5,389 nt of DNA from Pseudomonadota bacterium (GTDB taxonomy: Bacteria > Myxococcota_A > Polyangia > Polyangiales > Polyangiaceae): the NCBI GenBank assembly GCA_023411445.1, contig JAEYOT010000338.1, forward strand, positions 1 to 5,389, in the 5' to 3' direction. Made by a program: the position numbers and the translations under genes. Within the stretch, counting starts at the first letter, position 1, and every line of letters starts with the position of its first letter. This document shows, in pieces, positions 1-4,362 of this stretch. Under the pieces are notes generated by a model. It saw only the letters and a list, made by a program, of their open reading frames with translations, was not told where the DNA came from and did no database searches.

Positions 1-392
1 GTACCCAGCAGGGTGTACTCGCTGTTTCGCGGCTGCTTGAGCTTGAGCTTCACCGGTTGACTGGCGAAGCGCTCGTAGTCGCCCAAGCTGTAGAGCGCGC
101 GCTCCACGCCAGGCGAGCCGACCTCGAGCCGATAGCGCTGGGGAATACAGTCCGCCACGTCCAGCGCGGCCGACAGCTCGCGCGAGATCTCCCCGCACAA
201 GTCGATGGTGATGCCGGCGCCGGGCACGCGCTCGCCGGGCTTCTCGATCGTGAGGATGAGCACCCAGCCGCCCGAATCCGTCTTGAACACCAACTCCACG
301 CCGTCCACTCGGTGCGCCGCCAAGATCGGCTCTACCGCCGCGAGCAAACGCTCGCGATCGAGGCCGGGCAGCTTCACGTGGGCAATCGTCAT
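1..392 (-). CDS. rimP: Ribosome maturation factor RimP (5' part, cut by window edge)
   Basis: RimP binds the 30S subunit and helps it mature; it is cytoplasmic. I translated 130 codons from ATG at 392-390. The hallmark LEVGSPGVERAL (residues 89-100) matches the family's LEVSSPGxxRPL, preceded by the N-terminal RimP domain elements VELV (32-35), a GGW turn (41-43) and ITIDLCGEISRELSAALDV (61-79). Two hallmark positions differ: Gly for Ser at 92 and Ala for Pro at 99. The C-terminal SH3-like domain starts near residue 110 and is mostly lost at the window edge. The ATG is well fixed because an in-frame TAA lies four codons upstream with no other start between. There is no Shine-Dalgarno. In many bacteria rimP is followed by nusA and infB; those would lie outside the window. 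Family call is firm. Confidence 0.93.
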   Translation of the reverse strand, partial: MTIAHVKLPGLDRERLLAAVEPILAAHRVDGVELVFKTDSGGWVLILTIEKPGERVPGAGITIDLCGEISRELSAALDVADCIPQRYRLEVGSPGVERALYSLGDYERFASQPVKLKLKQPRNSEYTLLG

Positions 393-407
393 GGTTACGG
401 AGACTTA
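393..407 (-). promoter_or_regulatory. TAAGTCTCC element 6 nt before the rimP start
   Basis: On the minus strand TAAGTCTCC lies 6 nt before ATG and takes the place where a Shine-Dalgarno would be. The same 9-mer sits at the same distance before serA. The TAAG core may be the end of a -10 box (TCTAAG, 4 of 6 to TATAAT), which would give a very short leader. No convincing -35 hexamer is seen. The element is visible; its function is inferred. Confidence 0.35.
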
Positions 408-434
408 GACAGGGAGCTTGGGGTGACTTTGAGC

Positions 435-469
435 AAAAAAAAACGGACCCTCTAAAAAGAGCGGGTCCG
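435..469 (-). terminator. Intrinsic terminator with T9 tract, minus strand
   Basis: On the minus strand CGGACC (469-464) pairs with GGTCCG (449-444) and CTCT (461-458) with AGAG (453-450), around a TTTT loop with a 2-nt bulge at 462-463. Nine consecutive T follow (443-435). This is a classic rho-independent terminator acting leftward only, since the plus strand has no T tract after the hairpin. It lies 196 nt past the serA stop and 42 nt before the rimP start. It either ends the serA unit or acts as an attenuator in a rimP leader. Confidence 0.88.
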
Positions 470-496
470 AGGGATCCACCCAAATTGTCGGGGCGC

Positions 497-525
497 ACTC
501 TACCCAACGAGGCCGCCCCATGCAA
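497..525 (-). promoter_or_regulatory. Weak sigma70-like promoter candidate upstream of the terminator
   Basis: On the minus strand TTGCAT (525-520) is followed by a 17-nt spacer and TAGAGT (502-497). This is 3 of 6 matches to TTGACA and 4 of 6 to TATAAT at ideal spacing. Transcription would start near 490 and reach the T9 terminator after about 55 nt, giving a short RNA or, on readthrough, a rimP leader. The candidate overlaps a GGGGCG/CGCCCC inverted repeat (490-495 and 514-519). The match is weak and could be chance. Confidence 0.22.
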
Positions 526-554
526 GGCGCTCCCCCTGCCCTCCCGTCCAGGTA

Positions 555-590
555 TTCGGGGGCCAGCCACGCTTTGGAAGCCACCCCGAA
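555..590. repeat. Inverted repeat TTCGGGG/CCCCGAA
   Basis: A perfect 7-bp inverted repeat, arms 555-561 and 584-590, spaced 22 nt. A CCA/TGG pairing (563-565 with 575-577) may extend the structure inside the loop. In minus-strand RNA this would be a stable hairpin in the serA 3' region. Confidence 0.45.
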
Positions 591-600
591 ACAGCAGCCC

Positions 601-658
601 ACTCCGGAGTTACAGTATCACTGTAGTCAGGAGCACTCGACCGCGGAAAAGGTGCTCC
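601..658. repeat. Three back-to-back perfect dyads after the serA stop
   Basis: Three abutting symmetric elements are visible: the 10-bp palindrome ACTCCGGAGT (601-610), TACAGT-ATC-ACTGTA (611-625), and GGAGCAC/GTGCTCC (630-636 and 652-658, 15-nt loop). The last begins 6 nt past the serA stop codon on the minus strand and could be an RNA hairpin protecting or ending the serA message, though no T tract follows. The middle one has the size and symmetry of a dimeric repressor site. The sequences are certain, the role is not. Confidence 0.5.
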
Positions 659-664
659 CGCGGC

Positions 665-1876
665 TCACGCCAGGTTGGGCAGGGTCACCAGGTCCACGTG
701 CAGCACTTCACCGGAGAAGGCCATGATCTCCGACAGACAAGCGTCGCTCGGCCGGCTGCTGAGGCGAATCTTGGCACACGCTGCGCGCGCCCCTTCGAAC
801 ACGGTGTTGTCCAGCTCCTGCACGTTGATGCCGTGACGCTTGAGCACGCCCAGCACGTTGGCGAGCGCGCCCACCTGATCCACGTGGCGGACCACGAGCT
901 GGTAACGCGACCAGGAGCTCTCAGCGATGTTCACCACGTTCGGGACCTCGCCCTTGGTCAAGAAGCTCCGCAGGATGCGCACGGTTTCGTTGGCGATCGC
1001 GATCTGCGCTTGGTCCGTGGACGCGCCGATGTGCGGCACGGCGTAAACGAGCCCCGAGCTCAAGATCGGGTGCTCATAGGTGGAGCTACGCGTCTCCGGC
1101 TCGCCTGGCAGCACGTCCAGCCCGACGCGCAGGCTCTTCTGCGGGATCAGCTCGAGCAGCGCGTCGTAGTCCACCAGCTCGTCGCGCGCGGTGTTGATGA
1201 AGAACGCGCCGTTTTTGAGCTGGGACAGCACGTTGCGATCCACGATTTTGCGCGTCTTGTCCGTGAGCTCCAGGTGCACGGTGAAGATGTCGGAGCGCTT
1301 GGCCAGCTCGGCCGGCGAGCTCACGCGCGTGACGCCCAGCTCCGCCGCCTTGGCAGCGGTGAGCGAGCGACTGTAGGCGAAGCACTCCAGCTCGAACGCC
1401 TGCGCGATCTTCAGCACCGCCCGCCCGACGTGCCCGAGCCCCAGGATGCCGAGCGAGCGGCCGCGGAGGCCCACCGCGCGCGCGTACTCGTTCTTCTCCC
1501 AGCGGCCGGCGCGCAAGCTGGCCACGCCGTCCGGGATGCGGCGGTCCAGGCAGCCGATCAGGGCGAAGGTCAGCTCGGCGACCGCCGAAGCGTTCTTGCC
1601 CGGGCAATTGGCGACGTAGATGCCTCGCTCACTGGCGGTGGCCACGTCGATGTTCTTCACGCCGGCGCCGGCGCGGATCACCAGATTCAGGGCGCTGCCG
1701 GCGTCGAAGGCCTCCTTGCTGACCTGCGTACCGCGCACGACGAGCACGTTGATCCCCGCTAGTCGGGCGGGCAGCTCCGCCGCTTCGAGCTCCGGCTCGT
1801 AGCTGACCTCCACCCCCAGGGTCCGCATTTCATCGAGGCTGCTTTCAGATAGGCGGTCGGCGACCAGGACTCGCAT
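665..1876 (-). CDS. serA: D-3-phosphoglycerate dehydrogenase (short, ACT-domain form)
   Basis: Oxidises 3-phosphoglycerate to 3-phosphohydroxypyruvate, the first committed step of serine synthesis, in the cytoplasm. The 403 residues are close to the 410 of E. coli SerA. Domains in order: substrate-binding part (about 1-100), nucleotide-binding Rossmann part with GLGHVG (146-151), return of the substrate domain, and a C-terminal ACT domain (about 326-400). Catalytic residues are R231 in INTAR, E259 in GLDVLPGEP and H282 in PHIGAST. The usual acidic residue ending the second Rossmann strand is replaced by Ser169-Arg170 (FAYSRS), which suggests NADP rather than NAD. In the ACT domain, H331 and N351 align with serine-binding H344 and N364 of E. 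coli SerA, while N346 is Asp333. Asp232 follows the catalytic Arg where Gly is common. An in-frame TAA just upstream fixes the ATG; no Shine-Dalgarno. Other D-2-hydroxyacid dehydrogenases are possible but the ACT domain favours SerA. Confidence 0.9.
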   Translation of the reverse strand: MRVLVADRLSESSLDEMRTLGVEVSYEPELEAAELPARLAGINVLVVRGTQVSKEAFDAGSALNLVIRAGAGVKNIDVATASERGIYVANCPGKNASAVAELTFALIGCLDRRIPDGVASLRAGRWEKNEYARAVGLRGRSLGILGLGHVGRAVLKIAQAFELECFAYSRSLTAAKAAELGVTRVSSPAELAKRSDIFTVHLELTDKTRKIVDRNVLSQLKNGAFFINTARDELVDYDALLELIPQKSLRVGLDVLPGEPETRSSTYEHPILSSGLVYAVPHIGASTDQAQIAIANETVRILRSFLTKGEVPNVVNIAESSWSRYQLVVRHVDQVGALANVLGVLKRHGINVQELDNTVFEGARAACAKIRLSSRPSDACLSEIMAFSGEVLHVDLVTLPNLA

Positions 1877-1905
1877 GGGCCGGGAGACTTATCACGAGCC
1901 GGCCC
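1877..1905 (-). promoter_or_regulatory. Leader hairpin and TAAGTCTCC element at the serA start
   Basis: A perfect 7-bp inverted repeat (arms 1877-1883 and 1899-1905, GGGCCGG/CCGGCCC, 15-nt loop) ends directly at the serA ATG. The loop and the end of one arm carry TAAGTCTCC (1891-1883), the same 9-mer found 6 nt before the rimP ATG. If the message starts upstream, the hairpin would abut the start codon and could limit translation; if TAAG is part of a -10 box (GATAAG, 4 of 6), the message would start within about 5-8 nt of ATG and lack the hairpin. The sequence is seen; the role is inferred. Confidence 0.4.
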
Positions 1906-1939
1906 CCGCCGACGCGGATCCTCACGAATTCGGGGGATT

Positions 1940-2425
1940 TCAGGCCCCGGCGAGCGGGAAAAAGTCGCTACCGACGCGCAGCCCGACCACTCCATCACGC
2001 TCAGCGAGCCAGGGCTCGAGCTGAAGCTGAGCCGCCGCCGTAAGAGCGGCCGGCTCGCCGTCAGGCAACGCGACCGACAGCGCTCCCGCGGCGTCCACGC
2101 GGAGCTCGGTCGGGTCCAGCGGCCGCTCGATGCCGTCGAACAGCACCAGCACCGGCCGGCCCGCGTCGCTGCGCACCGCCTCCACGAAGCGTGCGGCGCC
2201 CTCCACGGTCAGGTAGGTCCAGTCGTAGCCGTTGCTGAGGATGTAGCGGCCGTCGTCCGGGTGGCGACGCAGCCAAGACGCGAACGCGCGCTGCATCCCC
2301 TGATGGCTCACGGGTTCCCCGTCGTGGAAAAAGCGGCCGTCTTTGCCGAGCACGATGGTGCTCTCGCGCGAGCGGCCCTCGGGCGGCGGGAAACGAAAGA
2401 ACTCGGGGTGATCGCCGGGCTTCAT
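1940..2425 (-). CDS. DUF1285-like protein of unknown function
   Basis: The 161-residue soluble protein has no signal peptide or membrane segment. It resembles DUF1285 proteins by recalled pattern: an N-terminal IVLGKDGRFFHDGEPV block (24-39) followed by LFAS-like AFASWLRR (47-54), and a C-terminal ERDGVVGLRVGSDFFPLA block (142-159) matching the family's DGxxGxxSGGxFFP ending. It appears somewhat shorter than typical members. The function of the family is not known to me. The ATG overlaps the stop of the upstream peptidase gene in ATGA, so the two are very likely translationally coupled; GGAG lies 9 nt before the ATG. serA follows after 63 bp. Coding is strongly supported; the family assignment is from memory of the pattern and needs a profile search. 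Confidence 0.72.
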   Translation of the reverse strand: MKPGDHPEFFRFPPPEGRSRESTIVLGKDGRFFHDGEPVSHQGMQRAFASWLRRHPDDGRYILSNGYDWTYLTVEGAARFVEAVRSDAGRPVLVLFDGIERPLDPTELRVDAAGALSVALPDGEPAALTAAAQLQLEPWLAERDGVVGLRVGSDFFPLAGA

Positions 2426-2889
2426 GCGCGCTTGCTCCGAGCGGGTAGCTTAGCGCGGGAACCCGGAGCCAGAGCGTAGCGCTTGGTCACGTCGACGAGG
2501 AACCGGCGCGCCAAGGCGCTCCGGCCGAGCAACATGCGATAGAGCATGTTGCGGCGATCCACGAGGCCCACTTCGATTTGCTGCTCCTGCTCCCCCAGCC
2601 GAACGTGCGCCTTCACGAACAAGCGCGTCTCGGTCTGACCGGAGCTGGAACGCACCGGGGCGCGACGCGACACTGCCGTCTCCACGGTCACGCGAGCCGT
2701 CGGATCGTCGCGGCGGAGGCGCACGTCGAAGCGCACGCGCGAGTGAGGCAAGAGCTTTACGTTTTCTACGTGGAGCGCGCTAGTGCGTGCCCCCGTGTCC
2801 ACGCGCGCGCTCAGCTGGCGGATCCCCCAGTCCGGAAAGTCCACGTACTCGGCCGCGCCGATGATGCGAAGGTCGGAGCGCCGCGGCAT
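2422..2889 (-). CDS. RimB-type retropepsin-like aspartic peptidase (PF05618, old name 'ATP-dependent zinc protease')
   Basis: The 155 residues carry the family signature SARVDTGARTSALH (27-40) with the retropepsin active-site triad D31-T32-G33, and the C-terminal pattern RNMLYRMLLGRSAL (113-126) followed by FLVDVTKRY (130-138), which matches the LIGRxxL...FLVD ending of the family. Length is typical. Such proteins probably work as dimers, one Asp per chain. In Pseudomonas a relative, RimB, acts with the glutamate ligase RimK on ribosomal protein S6; no rimK is in this window, so the substrate is unknown. The tail is very basic (KRYALAPGSRAKLPARSKRA). It leads the minus-strand unit and overlaps the next gene by ATGA. 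No Shine-Dalgarno before the ATG; TAAG lies 10 nt upstream. Confidence 0.85.
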   Translation of the reverse strand: MPRRSDLRIIGAAEYVDFPDWGIRQLSARVDTGARTSALHVENVKLLPHSRVRFDVRLRRDDPTARVTVETAVSRRAPVRSSSGQTETRLFVKAHVRLGEQEQQIEVGLVDRRNMLYRMLLGRSALARRFLVDVTKRYALAPGSRAKLPARSKRA

Positions 2890-2897
2890 CCGGCTGC

Positions 2898-2926
2898 AAC
2901 TTAGTCCGACGGCGGGCCGGTCACAA
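2898..2926 (-). promoter_or_regulatory. Candidate promoter of the peptidase-DUF1285 unit
   Basis: On the minus strand TTGTGA (2926-2921, 4 of 6 to TTGACA) is 17 nt from TAAGTT (2903-2898, only 3 of 6 to TATAAT), which lies 8 nt before the ATG. Transcription would start at or within a few bases of the start codon, consistent with the missing Shine-Dalgarno. Moderate to weak match. Confidence 0.35.
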
Positions 2927-2956
2927 TTGCCGGCGCCTTCCGCGCGGCACGGTTGC

Positions 2957-2962
2957 TATAAG
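2957..2962 (+). promoter_or_regulatory. TATAAG -10 box placed for a leaderless message
   Basis: TATAAG matches the sigma70 -10 consensus at 5 of 6 positions and ends 7 nt before the GTG of the membrane-protein gene, so transcription would begin at about the start codon. The purine run AAGGGGG (2960-2966) is only 3 nt from the GTG, too close for a good Shine-Dalgarno. No clear -35 hexamer 16-18 nt upstream. It completes a divergent promoter region of 80 bp. Confidence 0.45.
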
Positions 2963-2969
2963 GGGGCTC

Positions 2970-3563
2970 GTGCTCGACGAGCTTCCCAGCCTGGAGTTTG
3001 CCGCGACGGCGGTGGCGGTCGTGCTCACGCTGCGCGCGCTCGTGCTGTGGCGCAAGGTCGGCTTGGTGCGCGGCCCAGCGCGCGTGGAGAGCGCCCGGGC
3101 TCGCGACCTGATCGGCGTCGCCATCCTGGCAGTGGCACTGCTCTATGCGGTCCGTGTCAATCGCGCGTCGACTTGGTTCTTGGCCGCCATCGGCTTGGCC
3201 ATCGCGGCGCAGCTGCTCGGCTTCTTCCTCCGCAGCACCGCCAAGAGCGCTCCGCTCGCCTCGGCCCCGCCCAGCCCCAGCGCCCCCACCCTGGACGTGG
3301 ACGAGGAAGAAGATCTCACGATCTGTCCCATGTGCGGCCACGGCACGCTGATCGAGCTCGAGGATCCGACGCCGCTACTCGGCGGCTTGAGCGCGCTCAC
3401 CCCCGTCGCCGCGGCGATCTGCCCAGCTTGCGGCGCCCTGTGCGGTAACGTGGAAGATCCCAGCAAGGTGCCGATCGGCGCCGCGCACGGCACAGCGCTG
3501 CGACGAGGCCCGAGCAGCGCCGACCAGGAAGGCCTGGAAGAGCCGGCCGAGCACGAGGGCTGA
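2970..3563 (+). CDS. Membrane protein with C-terminal zinc-ribbon-like domain, unknown function
   Basis: I do not recognise the family. The 197 residues show three hydrophobic helices (about 8-27, 46-63, 68-87). The loop between the first two is rich in Arg and Lys, so by the positive-inside rule it is cytoplasmic and the C-terminal half is cytoplasmic as well. A Pro/Ala/Ser linker (94-107) and an acidic patch (109-115) lead to ICPMCGHG (118-125) and ICPACGALCG (150-159). The C119-x2-C122 and C151-x2-C154 pairs, 28 residues apart, look like a zinc ribbon. The tail is acidic. GTG at 2970 is the first start in this frame; a GCTCGT/ACGAGC stem (2966-2971, 2977-2982) covers it. First gene of a likely three-gene unit, 49 bp before the methyltransferase gene. 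It could tether or sense for the downstream enzymes; that is a guess. Confidence 0.75.
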   Translation: MLDELPSLEFAATAVAVVLTLRALVLWRKVGLVRGPARVESARARDLIGVAILAVALLYAVRVNRASTWFLAAIGLAIAAQLLGFFLRSTAKSAPLASAPPSPSAPTLDVDEEEDLTICPMCGHGTLIELEDPTPLLGGLSALTPVAAAICPACGALCGNVEDPSKVPIGAAHGTALRRGPSSADQEGLEEPAEHEG

Positions 3564-3599
3564 CGCCACCCGGGCTTGCCAGCGGGACGGAAACGCGGG

Positions 3600-3606
3600 A
3601 AAGGAG
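3600..3606 (+). promoter_or_regulatory. Strong Shine-Dalgarno AAAGGAG of the methyltransferase gene
   Basis: AAAGGAG lies 6 nt before ATG at 3613. It fixes this start and contrasts with the absent Shine-Dalgarno at the unit-head genes in the window. Confidence 0.75.
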
Positions 3607-3612
3607 CCAGCG

Positions 3613-4362
3613 ATGGACGCTTCCGGCAGCAGCAACGCGAACCGCGCCTACTACGATGCCTTCGCCGCCGAGTACGAGCGTGAGCGCGGCAAGAACGATC
3701 CCGGCGGCTACCACGAGCTGCTCGACGAGCTGGAGGCCGAGTACGTCGCGCGCTTCGGCCTCGGGCGGGACGTCCTGGAGGTGGGCTGCGGCACCGGGCT
3801 CGTGCTGCTGCGCATCCGCGAGTTCGCGCGCACGGCCAAGGGGGTGGACCTCTCGCCCGGCATGCTCGAGAAGGCCAAGGCGCGCGGGCTGGACGTGCAG
3901 CTGGGCTCCGCCACGGAGCTGCCCTTCGACGACAATCAGTTCGACGTAACCTGCTCCTTCAAGGTCCTGGCGCACGTCCCGGAGATCGAGAAGGCCCTCG
4001 CCGAGATGGCCCGCGTCACGCGGCCGCGCGGCGTGGTGCTGGCCGAGTTCTACAACCCGTACAGCTTGCGCGGCCTGGTCAAGCGCGTCGGCCCCGCCGG
4101 CAAGATCGCCGAGGGCGCCAAGGAGAGCGACGTGTACACGCGCTTCGACTCACCGGCGCGCGCCAAGGAGCTCACCCCGCCGGGCTGCAGGTTCATCGGC
4201 GCCCGCGGCGTCCGTATCACGGTGCCGAGCGCCAAGCTGATGCGCGGCAGCTTGCTACGCCGCGTGTTTCGCGCCACCGAGCACGCCCTGTGCGACTCGC
4301 CGCTACGGCAGCTGGCGGGCTTCTACGTCGCCGCCTACGAGAAGCAGGGGCACGCCGAGTGA
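3613..4362 (+). CDS. Class I SAM-dependent methyltransferase (Methyltransf_11 type)
   Basis: Transfers a methyl group from S-adenosylmethionine to an unknown acceptor; soluble. The 249 residues show the typical N-terminal YYDAFAAEYERER (13-25), motif I VLEVGCGTG (54-62) for SAM binding, D79 in GVDLSPGM for the ribose hydroxyls, LPFDDNQFD (103-111), and the post-motif ARVTRPRGVVLAEF (133-146). The pattern resembles UbiE/UbiG and other small-molecule methyltransferases, but the C-terminal half (about 150-249), which sets substrate choice, is not recognised. It is basic around 202-225 and may sit near a membrane. Start is set by AAAGGAG 6 nt upstream. Its TGA overlaps the GTG of the diiron gene, so both are probably made together and may act on one substrate. 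Confidence 0.88.
   Translation: MDASGSSNANRAYYDAFAAEYERERGKNDPGGYHELLDELEAEYVARFGLGRDVLEVGCGTGLVLLRIREFARTAKGVDLSPGMLEKAKARGLDVQLGSATELPFDDNQFDVTCSFKVLAHVPEIEKALAEMARVTRPRGVVLAEFYNPYSLRGLVKRVGPAGKIAEGAKESDVYTRFDSPARAKELTPPGCRFIGARGVRITVPSAKLMRGSLLRRVFRATEHALCDSPLRQLAGFYVAAYEKQGHAE

Larger units (their letters stand above)
470..664. other. Non-coding stretch rich in inverted repeats between serA and its terminator
   Basis: I see no supportable gene in the 195 nt between the serA stop and the terminator hairpin. Perfect inverted repeats are dense: GGGGCG/CGCCCC (490-495, 514-519), TTCGGGG/CCCCGAA (555-561, 584-590) and three adjacent dyads at 601-658. It is probably the structured 3' untranslated region of serA, or an unrecognised small RNA ending at the T9 terminator. 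It does not resemble tRNA, and I could not match it to 6S or another known RNA by eye. Confidence 0.4.

Noticed and set aside
57..455. Open frame on the plus strand across the rimP region
   Set aside because: Overlaps rimP, which has its family hallmark on the other strand, and runs through the terminator hairpin. It has no plausible ribosome-binding site or recognisable domain.
485..519. tRNA D-arm look-alike (GTTGGGTAGAGTGC) on the minus strand
   Set aside because: No anticodon arm, no GTTCGA-type T arm and no acceptor stem can be built around it.
485..1762. Long open frame of 425 codons on the plus strand, antisense to serA
   Set aside because: Its product is dominated by Arg, His, Val, Gln and Asp with no recognisable domain, and the opposite strand encodes a complete SerA with all catalytic residues. 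Long antisense frames are expected opposite GC-rich genes.
3397..3975. Open frame of 192 codons on the minus strand opposite the membrane-protein and methyltransferase genes
   Set aside because: It spans the end of one well-supported gene, the intergenic Shine-Dalgarno and the start of the next, and has no recognisable domain.
4290..4358. Longer N-terminus for the diiron protein from an upstream in-frame start
   Set aside because: The extra residues would lie inside the methyltransferase gene and are Arg/Ala-rich as expected of out-of-frame reading. GTG at 4359 gives the usual stop-start overlap with a purine run 8 nt upstream.
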